The notes below the pieces were generated by a model. It saw only the letters and a program-made list of their open reading frames with translations, did not search any database and had not been told where the DNA came from. This document shows, piece by piece, positions 1-7,709 of a stretch of DNA of 64,000 nucleotides. How positions within the stretch are numbered: position 1 is the first letter of the stretch; each line of letters opens with the position of its first letter. Both the position numbers and the translations under genes were made by a program. The stretch is from Lewinellaceae bacterium. GTDB taxonomy: Bacteria; Bacteroidota; Bacteroidia; Chitinophagales; Saprospiraceae. The DNA is taken from contig JACJYQ010000001.1 of the NCBI GenBank assembly GCA_020636025.1, forward strand, positions 248,001 through 312,000, read 5' to 3'.

Positions 1-763
1 ACATTTCTGCAGCAGAATTTACCCGAATCACCTGAATGGATGCGTCAGTTGGACTCAAATCGGTGGGTCCAAGCACCAGGGTTACTTCAGCCCCTTGTCT
101 CCGTAGTGTTTCGGCGATGGCGATCCCCATTTTACCGCTGGAATGATTGCCCAAAAAGCGAACTGGATCCAGGGCTTCAAAGGTAGGACCGGCTGTTACC
201 AGGGCTGATTTACTTTGCAGAGGCTGATTAATTCTAATTGACGGAAGTGATTTGTCCAAAAATGCCAAAATATGCTCTGGCTCGGCCATTCTGCCCTCTC
301 CCACAAGGCCGCTGGCAAGTTCACCATGTTCTACGGGGATCACCTGAATGCCGAAGCTCGTCAACCTGGACATATTTTGTTGCGTAGCCGGATGATGCCA
401 CATATCGACATCCATCGCAGGCGCTACAAAAACCGGACAACGGGCTGACAGGTAAACAGCACTTAAAATATTGTCGCAGAGGCCATTGGCAAGTTTGGCT
501 AATGTGTTGGCCGTAGCCGGTGCCACGATCATGGCATCTGCCCACAGTCCGAGTTCTACATGGTTGTTCCAGGCAGATTCACTGTGGATATCAGTTATTA
601 CCTCATTTTTGGAAAGTGTCGACAGCGTAAGTGGACTAATAAAATCGGCAGCTGCCCTGGTCATGATCACTTTTACTTCAGCTCCATTTTTAACGAGAAG
701 TCGGGTAAGATAAGCTGCTTTGTAGGCAGCGATGGAGCCTGAAATGCCGAGGATAATTTTCAT
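1..763 (-). CDS. coaBC: CoaBC, phosphopantothenoylcysteine decarboxylase/synthase (partial, 3' end outside window)
   Basis: Bifunctional cytoplasmic enzyme of coenzyme A synthesis: the CoaB part joins cysteine to 4'-phosphopantothenate and the CoaC part decarboxylates the product. The first 254 residues are visible from ATG at 761-763. The N-terminus MKIILGISGSIAAYKA is the FMN-binding CoaC start. The active-site His lies in WNNHVE (H68) and the APAMD motif follows at about 114-118. Around 190-220 the CoaB domain begins (VTAGPT, HSSGKMG). In the flexible CoaC loop (GELASGLVGEGRM) residue 151 is Ser where the E. coli enzyme has Cys; I cannot say how common that is in this phylum. It follows rpoZ on the same strand, the usual Bacteroidota order, with an inverted repeat filling the gap. 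Confidence 0.95.
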   Translation of the reverse strand, partial: MKIILGISGSIAAYKAAYLTRLLVKNGAEVKVIMTRAAADFISPLTLSTLSKNEVITDIHSESAWNNHVELGLWADAMIVAPATANTLAKLANGLCDNILSAVYLSARCPVFVAPAMDVDMWHHPATQQNMSRLTSFGIQVIPVEHGELASGLVGEGRMAEPEHILAFLDKSLPSIRINQPLQSKSALVTAGPTFEALDPVRFLGNHSSGKMGIAIAETLRRQGAEVTLVLGPTDLSPTDASIQVIRVNSAAEM

Positions 764-774
764 GGAAAACATAT

Positions 775-865
775 CTAATGCGATAATTAGCTAATTAGCC
801 AATATGCTAATGAATTTTAGCAATTTGAATATTTCAATCAGCTAATTAGCTAATTATCGCATTAG
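775..865. repeat. AT-rich inverted repeat between rpoZ and coaBC
   Basis: Perfect 25-bp arms at 775-799 and 841-865 with a 41-nt spacer. The arms consist of the word TAATTAGC repeated with variation. One arm ends 5 nt before the rpoZ stop codon and the other lies 12 nt upstream of the coaBC ATG, so a hairpin in the mRNA would sit close to the coaBC start. The same word builds the repeat at 62688-62806. There is no U-tract, so a classical terminator is unlikely. Confidence 0.85.
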
Positions 866-869
866 CTAA

Positions 870-1205
870 TTATTGCTCTGTATCTTCTACATTTCTCCAG
901 TGAATTTCATCCTGCATGAATTCGTTGGAGGCGATAATGGCAGTATTGGGAAGACGCTCATAAAATTTGGAGATCTCGATTTGTTCTTTGTTCTCCTGCA
1001 CTTCCTCAATAGTGTCTGTGCTTACAGCAAACTCTTCGAGTTTGCGTTGGATTTCCCATTTCAGATCGCTGGAAATCTGACGGGCGCGTTTGCTGATGAT
1101 CACCAGGCTTTCGTAGATGTTACCTGTTTTGTCAACCAGCTCCATTACGTCGCGTGGCTGAATGTTTGGATCAAGGCCCTGGGCTTTGGTTTTAATATCA
1201 CTCAT
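870..1205 (-). CDS. rpoZ: RNA polymerase omega subunit (Bacteroidota type)
   Basis: A 111-residue protein of the RpoZ/Rpb6-like family, which helps assemble and stabilise RNA polymerase through the beta' subunit. The sequence has the family pattern: a Thr/Lys-rich start, DKTGNIYESLVIISKRARQI at about 25-45 (the conserved helix with the ISKRARQI core), then a Glu-rich tail ending in FYERLPNTAIIASNEF. It lies 35 nt downstream of bamD and upstream of coaBC on the same strand, a conserved phylum neighbourhood that supports the call for such a short and divergent protein. ATG at 1203-1205 is the only sensible start. Confidence 0.88.
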   Translation of the reverse strand: MSDIKTKAQGLDPNIQPRDVMELVDKTGNIYESLVIISKRARQISSDLKWEIQRKLEEFAVSTDTIEEVQENKEQIEISKFYERLPNTAIIASNEFMQDEIHWRNVEDTEQ

Positions 1206-1240
1206 ATTTATTGCAATAAAGATTTTTAATAATAAATGAA

Positions 1241-2059
1241 TCAGCTTCTAAGTCTGGTCCTGACGTGTTTCTTGGCTTGTTCGGAGTCTTTTTTGATTTG
1301 TTTGATCTCTTTTGAGTATTTGCTCTCCGGATATTTCGTCAAAAAGTCTTCGCAACGGACTTCCGTTTGAGCATAGCGTTCTACCTTCTTTTCAATAACC
1401 GAATTCGAGCTTAACAGGTAGCTGGATTTAGCGATCAAATATCTTACACGCTCTACATCCGGACTTTCCGGATAATCACGCAGCAGGTTGTCAAACGATA
1501 AAACTGCCGACTGATATTGTCTGAGGTCGTAATAAAGCTGACCTTCTGCAAAGGCTTTTTGCTCCAGTTTCCTACGCAATTCATCAATCAGCGTGTTGCA
1601 TTGCTCTACTCTCTCAGATTTGGGAAATAAATTGACAAAAAGCTGAAACTCATCAATGGCCGTTGCCGTATTTCCCTGATCAAGCCTGAAAGTAGGCGAC
1701 ATTTGGTAATTTGAGTAGGCAGACATAAAAGCAGCCTCTTCCCTTAACTTCGAATTGGTAAAAGTGTTCGAAAAAGTTTTGAAATAATATGCTGCCAGTA
1801 AATACTGCTTGGTGTTATAGTGGCAATATGCGTAATCAAAATATGCCTGTTCAGCTCTGGCGTCGCCTCGTAACGTATTGAGTACCAGGTCAAAAAGCGT
1901 TAATGCACGCTGATATTGCTCCTTCTCATAGTAGTGAAATGCCTTGGCGAGAATCAATTCTCCATCTCCGCTTGTGCGGATTTTTTCAAAATTGCTCTTA
2001 CAACTGGAACCTAAAAAAATGGCCAGAAAAAAGAGCAGCCAGGCGGTCGTTTTTCTCAT
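1241..2059 (-). CDS. bamD: BamD outer-membrane assembly lipoprotein (YfiO family)
   Basis: Essential lipoprotein of the BAM complex that inserts beta-barrel proteins into the outer membrane. I start it at ATG 2057-2059 (MRKTTAWLLFFLAIFLGSSC), which gives a hydrophobic segment and lipobox LGSSC; the open frame continues 3 codons upstream to a TTG that overlaps the promoter box. The mature part is a run of TPR helices (pairs such as ALTLFDLVLNT, AVLSFDNLLRDYPES, TEVRCEDFLTKYPES), and the family's typical YPESPDVER phrase is present. The C-terminus is basic. First gene of the bamD-rpoZ-coaBC operon; its promoter box lies only a few bases upstream (see 2066-2073). Confidence 0.92.
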   Translation of the reverse strand: MRKTTAWLLFFLAIFLGSSCKSNFEKIRTSGDGELILAKAFHYYEKEQYQRALTLFDLVLNTLRGDARAEQAYFDYAYCHYNTKQYLLAAYYFKTFSNTFTNSKLREEAAFMSAYSNYQMSPTFRLDQGNTATAIDEFQLFVNLFPKSERVEQCNTLIDELRRKLEQKAFAEGQLYYDLRQYQSAVLSFDNLLRDYPESPDVERVRYLIAKSSYLLSSNSVIEKKVERYAQTEVRCEDFLTKYPESKYSKEIKQIKKDSEQAKKHVRTRLRS

Positions 2060-2065
2060 AGGGCG

Positions 2066-2073
2066 CAAAAGTA
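2066..2073 (-). promoter_or_regulatory. Promoter -7 box for bamD
   Basis: On the minus strand this reads TACTTTTG, a full match to the Bacteroidota consensus TAnnTTTG. I see no TTG at the -33 distance. The bamD ATG follows after 6 nt, so transcription would begin at or next to the start codon, suggesting a leaderless or nearly leaderless message. Confidence 0.6.
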
Positions 2074-2162
2074 CGATTTTATAGTAATTGGATGTGTTTG
2101 AATTTTAAAGGTTATTCAAACGTTTCATTTGCCAATTTTGTGGCCCAAGGGTTGGAAAAAAG

Positions 2163-2218
2163 TGATGAGAGTTTAGTGATGAGAGTTTAGTGATGAGAGT
2201 TTAGTGATGAGAGTTTAG
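2163..2218. repeat. Four direct copies of a 14-bp unit
   Basis: Four perfect tandem copies of TGATGAGAGTTTAG between the bamD promoter region and the arsM stop codon (2236). No inverted partner is visible. The unit resembles the words in the inverted repeat at 58683-58760 (AGTGATCAGAGATTAG). Confidence 0.95.
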
Positions 2219-2235
2219 AGTTTAATGGAATTTAC

Positions 2236-3210
2236 TTAACAGCATCCGCCGCCGTCGTAGAACCAGGTGGAGGGGGAAATGAAAATGTCGGGTCGTTTTA
2301 GGGCGGAGAGGGCCCCGCCTGTTTTGTCGCAAACGGCCAGCGGTTGATTTTGGTTGAGTGTGTGTCCCTTGCCATCATCAAAATATTCTTCAACTCCATA
2401 ATATATGGCTGTTTTTCCGGTGAAAACACAGGGACCATCTGCCGGCATTGGATCCTTGATGGCGCAAACCTCAACGCTTTCAATGTAAATTAGTTCCTCG
2501 GTGGGGTAGTGGCCGGGATCAAGGAGTCTGTACGGCCGCTTAGCCCTGATCTCAACCGTTCCAAAGCCTATATCTGTGATCATTTTGATATATTCTTGCA
2601 ACGGAATTGAACCAGTAAGGCACAACGCTCTCAGTCGATCATCATTTCGCAGCGTATCGTTCATCGTTTGTTCACAAACAGGATCGCTCATGATCAATCT
2701 TCCATGTGGTTTAAGCACGCGATACATTTCAGAAAGAGCCTTTGTTAGATCGTCTTTCTTGAAGATGTTGAACAGGCAGTTTTGAGCCGCAACATCTACA
2801 GATTCATTTTCCAGGGGGAGTTCCAAGGCTGTACCCTTTCTCAATTCGACAAATGACTGCTGAAACCAATCATTTTCTTTTTCAGCCTGAAGCAAATTGT
2901 CCTGGCATGCTGCGATCATGTCATCAACCATATCCACACCGATGATCTTGCCTGCTTCCCTGCTGAAATAACTGAATTGCAGGAGCTCCATGCCGCCTCC
3001 AACGCCTACGTATAATACCTTAGGGTTGTTTATAAGATCTCTTGGATTTACGGTACTCCCGCAGCCATAATTCATCTCCAGCATTTTCTTAGGAACTTTC
3101 AGCCCCGGTAATTGCCAGGTGGGAGTAGTGGTACAGCAAAGGCCTATCTGCGGTTGATTGGCAGCATCTTTATACACGTCGTATGTCGCATCGAGATAAT
3201 TTGAACCCAT
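2236..3210 (-). CDS. arsM: Arsenite methyltransferase ArsM (arsenosugar-type)
   Basis: SAM-dependent methyltransferase of 324 residues that methylates trivalent arsenic. The Rossmann SAM motif is VLYVGVGGGMELLQF at about 66-79, with an acidic residue in GVDMVDDM. Three cysteines match the arsenic-binding triad of the family: C50 (NYGCG), C145 (QNCLFN) and C197 (ALCLTGS). C25-C26 and a C-terminal GGGCC add further thiols. The long conserved C-terminal region (YPTEELIYIESVE, DGPCVFTGKTAIYYG) is what I recall from enzymes annotated as arsenosugar-biosynthesis ArsM rather than generic ArsM. No ArsS radical SAM enzyme, arsR or arsenic transporter lies nearby, so the pathway assignment rests on the sequence alone. 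Ends near the tandem repeat at 2163-2218. Confidence 0.85.
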   Translation of the reverse strand: MGSNYLDATYDVYKDAANQPQIGLCCTTTPTWQLPGLKVPKKMLEMNYGCGSTVNPRDLINNPKVLYVGVGGGMELLQFSYFSREAGKIIGVDMVDDMIAACQDNLLQAEKENDWFQQSFVELRKGTALELPLENESVDVAAQNCLFNIFKKDDLTKALSEMYRVLKPHGRLIMSDPVCEQTMNDTLRNDDRLRALCLTGSIPLQEYIKMITDIGFGTVEIRAKRPYRLLDPGHYPTEELIYIESVEVCAIKDPMPADGPCVFTGKTAIYYGVEEYFDDGKGHTLNQNQPLAVCDKTGGALSALKRPDIFISPSTWFYDGGGCC

Positions 3211-3298
3211 AATTTGTTATTTAATTGAATTAAACGAATGCGGTAAAATTGATGTATTTACACCCTGAGATAAACTTGATTTTATTGGAAAGTAGATA

Positions 3299-3336
3299 AA
3301 AAGTCCTGTGGGTGACATGTTTCCCACAGGACTTTT
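3299..3336 (-). terminator. Intrinsic terminator after pntB
   Basis: Perfect 14-bp arms (AAAAGTCCTGTGGG and its complement) around a 10-nt loop, 33 nt past the pntB stop. The stem ends in TTTT on either strand, so it can stop transcription of the pnt operon; it lies in front of arsM, which reads the same way and so probably has its own promoter. Confidence 0.85.
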
Positions 3337-3369
3337 GAATGTAATAAAAGCTACGGATCTTGTTCTAGA

Positions 3370-4758
3370 TCAGAGTTCTTTAATCTCTGCCACCAGTTTA
3401 CCCAGTGTATCTTTTGCATCCCCAAACAACATCTTGGTTTTTGGATGGAAGAATAGTTCGTTTTCAATACCCGCATATCCAGCGCGCATGCTTCGTTTCA
3501 TTACGATTACGTTTTTAGCTTCCCAGACTTTGAGAACCGGCATGCCGTAAATCGGGCTGGATGGATCATTTTCTGCAGCCGGGTTCACCACATCATTGGC
3601 GCCAACTACTATTACAACGTCCGTGCTGCTCATTCCAGGATTGGCATCTTCCATTTCAACCAGTTTTGGATATGGAACATCTGCCTCGGCCAGTAATACG
3701 TTCATGTGACCAGGCATACGACCGGCAACCGGGTGAATGGCAAAACTTACTTCCACACCTTTATCCTCGAGTTTCTTTTCCAGATCATGGCAAATGTGCT
3801 GAGCCTGGGCTACCGCGAGACCATAACCAGGGACGATCGTTACTTTTCCGGCATAAGCACACAAAATAGCGGTATCAGTAACACTGATTTCCTTGACAAC
3901 TTGTTCTCCATCAGCACCTTTTCCAGAAGCACCGCCACCGCCAAATGAGCCAATGATCACATTCAAGAGGGAACGGTTCATGGCGTTGCACATCAACACA
4001 GTAAGGATGGTACCGGCAGAACCTACCAGGATACCACCTGTGAGCATAACTGGGTTGTTGTACAGGAAGCCGCCAAATGCTGCAGCCATACCGGTAAAGG
4101 AGTTGAGCAGGGAAATCACCACCGGCATGTCTGCACCACCAATAGGCATTACAAACAATACACCGTAGGCAGCTGACAGTCCCAGGAGCAGCCAAACCAC
4201 ATCGTGTCCGAACACTTCAGGAGATGCAACAGCAATACCCAGCACCACAAAAATGGCTAGCAACAACAGGAGGTTGAAATAGGTAAGGGCCTTGGATGAA
4301 ATATCTTTGATCTTATCATCCAGTTTGCCGTAAGCGATGATGCTTCCGCTAAAGGAAACTGTTCCGATGATCAAACCCAGAAACACCACCAGCAAATATC
4401 CGGGTGCACCGTCAGGATGGCTGTTAAATTCCACTATGGAAATAATGGCAGCGCAGGCGCCACCCATCCCATTAAAGAATGACACCATTTGAGGCATGGC
4501 GGTCATTTTTACTTTCATGGCCATCATCCAGCCTACAACAGTACCAAGTGCCATGGCACCCAGTATCCAGGGGATATTTCCAATTTTATTGCCATCGTGT
4601 TCGTGGAACAGAATGGTACCGATAATGGCCAGTACCATACCGAATGCAGCCACCAGATTGCCTTTACGTGCAGAATCGGGGCTACTCAATTGCTTCAAAC
4701 CTACAATGAAGGTTATTGAACCAATTAAATATGAGAGTTGAAGGAGAAAATTTGACAT
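3370..4758 (-). CDS. pntB: NAD(P) transhydrogenase beta subunit PntB
   Basis: 462 residues, the same length as E. coli PntB. It carries most membrane helices of the proton channel (dII) in residues 1 to about 265 and the NADP-binding domain dIII in the C-terminal part. dIII motifs are clear: GYGLAVAQAQ (nucleotide loop, about 315-325), HPVAGRMPGHMNVLLAEADVPY, and VVIVVGANDVVNPAA followed by PIYGMPVLKVW and KRSMRAGYAG. The enzyme uses the proton gradient to pass hydride from NADH to NADP+, making NADPH. It is the last gene of the operon pntAA-dinB-like-pntAB-pntB and is followed by a strong terminator. Confidence 0.97.
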   Translation of the reverse strand: MSNFLLQLSYLIGSITFIVGLKQLSSPDSARKGNLVAAFGMVLAIIGTILFHEHDGNKIGNIPWILGAMALGTVVGWMMAMKVKMTAMPQMVSFFNGMGGACAAIISIVEFNSHPDGAPGYLLVVFLGLIIGTVSFSGSIIAYGKLDDKIKDISSKALTYFNLLLLLAIFVVLGIAVASPEVFGHDVVWLLLGLSAAYGVLFVMPIGGADMPVVISLLNSFTGMAAAFGGFLYNNPVMLTGGILVGSAGTILTVLMCNAMNRSLLNVIIGSFGGGGASGKGADGEQVVKEISVTDTAILCAYAGKVTIVPGYGLAVAQAQHICHDLEKKLEDKGVEVSFAIHPVAGRMPGHMNVLLAEADVPYPKLVEMEDANPGMSSTDVVIVVGANDVVNPAAENDPSSPIYGMPVLKVWEAKNVIVMKRSMRAGYAGIENELFFHPKTKMLFGDAKDTLGKLVAEIKEL

Positions 4759-4826
4759 AATATAGGGATAGATAGGAGTTGAAAAGCTTTAGGTGAATTC
4801 AGTATTCAGGCCCGAAAGCAGTTCAA

Positions 4827-5126
4827 CTATTTCTTTTTCTTAAACATTTCAAGCATACGGTTGGTGACGACAAATCCACCTACCACGTTCAAAGTGCCTA
4901 ACAATACAGCCAGGAAACCTAACGTCAGAGCGAGATAATCATCGCTATGAGCATGGCCCATTACAATGATTGCACCTATGATTACCACTCCGTGAATGGC
5001 ATTAGCTCCAGACATCAGAGGCGTATGGAGGATTGCCGGAACATTGGAAATAACTTCTACCCCCAATAGGATTGATAAAATGACGATGTAAATAAGATCC
5101 TGGTTTTCAATGAAAAAATTGACCAT
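4827..5126 (-). CDS. pntAB: NAD(P) transhydrogenase alpha subunit, membrane part PntAB
   Basis: 99 residues corresponding to the C-terminal membrane piece of E. coli PntA, encoded here as a separate subunit, as in other split transhydrogenases. Three hydrophobic helices are visible (LIYIVILSILLGVEVI; HGVVIIGAIIVMG; LALTLGFLAVLLGTLNVVGGFVV), with conserved SNVPAILHTPLMSGANAIHG at about 26-45 and the end VTNRMLEMFKKKK. Lies between the DinB-like gene (35 nt upstream) and pntB (68 nt downstream) on the same strand. Confidence 0.95.
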   Translation of the reverse strand: MVNFFIENQDLIYIVILSILLGVEVISNVPAILHTPLMSGANAIHGVVIIGAIIVMGHAHSDDYLALTLGFLAVLLGTLNVVGGFVVTNRMLEMFKKKK

Positions 5127-5161
5127 GAAAAGGATATTTAATGTTGAATTAGGATGCTGTT

Positions 5162-5647
5162 TTATTCATAGGGTTTCATACTGAATTCAGTAGTGATACC
5201 CCAATCTGGAATTATTTGCAACAAATGGTGTTTCAGGTGTTCGAGATAATCAGACATGATGAAAGAAAGGGTAAAAGGACCTTTGTCGTCGATCATCATG
5301 GTGTTATTTAATGTATCCCGATTGGTATGCTGGATTAAAAATGCGAGGTGCTGATTATATGCAAACCAAAAATGGATTAACTCCTGCCAGCTCTGAGCAT
5401 TGTAATGTTGGATATTTACCCACTCATCTTGCTTGTAACCCACAAAATCTGTTTTTCCAGGAGCAGTAGCAAGCCTCACAAATTTTTGGTGGTTGTTGCT
5501 GGCTGAATCAATTAGGTGACCAAGAATTTCCTTTTTTGACCACTTGGCCGGATTGGATTTCTTCCCGGCTTCCTTTTCTGAGATCATTTCAAGGACTGCT
5601 TTAGCCAGTTTGATGGTTTCTCTCAGGTTGTCTGCCAGTTCTTCCAC
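5162..5647 (-). CDS. DinB-like four-helix protein
   Basis: 161 residues of the DinB/YfiT-like superfamily, small four-helix bundles that bind a metal through three histidines; members include thiol-dependent transferases, but most have no known reaction. Candidate metal ligands are H45 (LGHLIDSASNN), H137 and H141 (EHLKHHLLQI). Despite the name it is unrelated to DNA polymerase IV. It begins 9 nt after the pntAA stop and ends 35 nt before pntAB, so it is surely cotranscribed with the transhydrogenase. No function can be inferred beyond that linkage; a thiol or NADPH connection would be speculative. Confidence 0.8.
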   Translation of the reverse strand: MEELADNLRETIKLAKAVLEMISEKEAGKKSNPAKWSKKEILGHLIDSASNNHQKFVRLATAPGKTDFVGYKQDEWVNIQHYNAQSWQELIHFWFAYNQHLAFLIQHTNRDTLNNTMMIDDKGPFTLSFIMSDYLEHLKHHLLQIIPDWGITTEFSMKPYE

Positions 5648-5656
5648 GATTCCAGA

Positions 5657-6787
5657 TTATTTTCCCAAAATACTTTTCAGACGCTCACTCACCACTTGCC
5701 CTTCATGTGCGATACAGGTGCCTGCGACGATATCATCATCAAAATCGAGTTTGTATTCGCCTTTGATGAAGATCAACTTCAGGAAGTTAACAATGTTCTT
5801 TCCAAACATAACACTCGCATCTTTTGGAGTAGAACAAGCCAGGTTTGAATCACCAATGATGCAGACCCCATTTTTTGTCCGAATGGTTTTGTCATTCTCT
5901 GTGAGCGCGCAATTGCCCCCGGTGGAAGCGGCCATATCTACGATAACAGCTCCACTTTTCATGCCTTCTACTGTTTCTTTTTTCAACAGAAGAGGTGCTT
6001 TTTTCCCAGGGATCTGGGCGGTACAGATAACCACGTCCGCAATTACCGCGTGATCATGGATCAATTGTGCCTGTCTTTGTTTGAATTCATCACTTTGCTC
6101 CACAGCATATCCACCGGCGGATTTGTCATCAATGGCGCCTTCCACTTCAACAAATTTTGCCCCCAGACTTAATACTTCTTCTTTTGCTGCAGCCCTTACA
6201 TCAAAGGCTTCTACAACGGCTCCCAAACGCTTCGCTGTGGCTATGGCCTGCAAACCTGCAACACCAGCACCAAGAATCAGCACCTTTGCCGGTTTGATGG
6301 TGCCGGCGGCTGTCATAAACATGGGAAAAAATGTTGGCAGTTGAGCTGCTGCACTCAATACTGCTTTATACCCGGCTACTGTTGCCATGGACGACAATAC
6401 ATCCAGGGCCTGGGCTCTGGTAGTTCGAGGCGCCATGTCCAGACTGAATCCGCTCACTTTCGCCTTCAGCAATTGATCCACAACCTCAGGGTGAGAAAGT
6501 GGATTCATTTGTCCAATTAGCAGCTGTCCTGCAGAAAGTTTGGAAATGGTAGCTGAATCAGGAGCATGTATGCCCACCAACAGTTGGGAATCTTTCAATA
6601 CGCTTGCCCGATCGGCAGTTTTGGCACCCTGGGCTTCATAACTGGCGTCACTATAAAATGCGCTTTCTCCGGCCCCTTTTTCTACGATTACATTTGTTAC
6701 ACCGAGTTTGAGAATTGCCGAAACAGAATCAGGAGTGACGGCAACCCGGTGTTCTCCGTCTGACTCTTTTAAAATACCAAGTGTCAT
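5657..6787 (-). CDS. pntAA: NAD(P) transhydrogenase alpha subunit, NAD-binding part PntAA
   Basis: 376 residues homologous to the soluble dI domain of PntA and to alanine dehydrogenase. The N-terminus carries the family phrase LGILKESDGEHRVAVTPDSV. The NAD Rossmann motif is VLILGAGVAGLQAIATAKRLGA at about 168-190, followed by VEAFDVRAAAKEEVLSLGAKFVEV. The mobile loop and the motif VIVDMAASTGGNCALTE are present. It passes hydride from NADH to the PntB NADP site. First gene of the operon; I found no good TAnnTTTG box in the roughly 240 nt upstream shared with the divergent GNAT gene. Confidence 0.96.
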   Translation of the reverse strand: MTLGILKESDGEHRVAVTPDSVSAILKLGVTNVIVEKGAGESAFYSDASYEAQGAKTADRASVLKDSQLLVGIHAPDSATISKLSAGQLLIGQMNPLSHPEVVDQLLKAKVSGFSLDMAPRTTRAQALDVLSSMATVAGYKAVLSAAAQLPTFFPMFMTAAGTIKPAKVLILGAGVAGLQAIATAKRLGAVVEAFDVRAAAKEEVLSLGAKFVEVEGAIDDKSAGGYAVEQSDEFKQRQAQLIHDHAVIADVVICTAQIPGKKAPLLLKKETVEGMKSGAVIVDMAASTGGNCALTENDKTIRTKNGVCIIGDSNLACSTPKDASVMFGKNIVNFLKLIFIKGEYKLDFDDDIVAGTCIAHEGQVVSERLKSILGK

Positions 6788-7026
6788 AAGTTATTGGTTT
6801 TTGACCCGGAAAATTGGCTCAATAGATAATTTTGAAGTGCCGAAATTAGATAGATTATTAAAAGTGGAAATTCATTTTGCAAAATTTAGCCAAAAAAAAA
6901 TTTGAAGCAGCGAAAAATGGCCCGTTTGAGTCCTTCAGAATCGCATTTTAGTTAAAGTTGGGCATTTTGCTAATATTAACAGTTTTCGAAAAATAAAATA
7001 TTATTTTGCGAACAAATTGAAATTGT

Positions 7027-7599
7027 ATGTTTGCCGGGCAGAATGTTGTATTTACAACAGTGTCTTCTCAAAAGGATATTAGTCAAATACTTGATTTACA
7101 AGCTAAAAACCTTGAAAAATCATTAAATGAGGAGCTAGCATTGGCTGAGGGTTTTGTCACTGTAGAGCATGCACCAGATGTTTTATGGAGAATGAATCTG
7201 CAGAAACCCTCCATAATTGCCAAATATGAAGACAATGTAATCGCCTACGCCTTAATCATGCCTCGCACTTTTGTCTCTGAAGTGCCGATCCTGAAACCAA
7301 TGTTTGATATTTTGTACACCCTGAAATGGCGTAATGCTGCTTTGGGGGAAAATGAAAAATGGTTTGTTATGGGGCAGGTGTGTATTGAAAGAAATTTTCG
7401 AGGATGTGGTGTTTTTGATGGCTTGTATACATCTATGGCTGATGTTTGGGCTAGTGAGTACGATTTCACGGTTACAGAAGTAGCAGAGAGAAACACCAGA
7501 TCTGTCCAGGCACACAAAAGAGTTGGATTCAAAACAATTTACAAATACAAGGACAACCTCAGTGGGGAGACCTGGCTGATCATGCTCCTTGAATTCTAA
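7027..7599 (+). CDS. GNAT-family N-acetyltransferase
   Basis: 190 residues of the acetyl-CoA-dependent GNAT fold. The central part has the conserved strand and pyrophosphate loop: WFVMGQVCIERNFRGCGVFDGLYTSM at about 117-142 (the Q/R-x-x-G-x-G/A type loop is RNFRGCGV), and the C-terminal TEVAERNTRSVQAHKRVGFKTIYKY is the typical AxxNxxSxxxyexxGF element. Substrate unknown. Divergent from pntAA and 110 nt upstream of the giant surface-protein gene on the same strand, but I see no reason to link their functions. Confidence 0.8.
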   Translation: MFAGQNVVFTTVSSQKDISQILDLQAKNLEKSLNEELALAEGFVTVEHAPDVLWRMNLQKPSIIAKYEDNVIAYALIMPRTFVSEVPILKPMFDILYTLKWRNAALGENEKWFVMGQVCIERNFRGCGVFDGLYTSMADVWASEYDFTVTEVAERNTRSVQAHKRVGFKTIYKYKDNLSGETWLIMLLEF

Positions 7600-7709
7600 A
7601 ATTTAATGTTTAATCAATTAATCCCACCTGTCATTGCGGTAATCCTGAAATGCACGATTATTTTTAATACCTGACACTTTCTAATTAAAAATCAACTAAG
7701 CTTGCAATC

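Noticed and set aside
5162..5647. DNA polymerase IV (DinB)
   Set aside because: The sequence belongs to the four-helix DinB/YfiT-like family, which shares only the name.
5544..6053. 169-codon plus-strand frame over pntAA
   Set aside because: Antisense to a well-conserved gene, with no family features.
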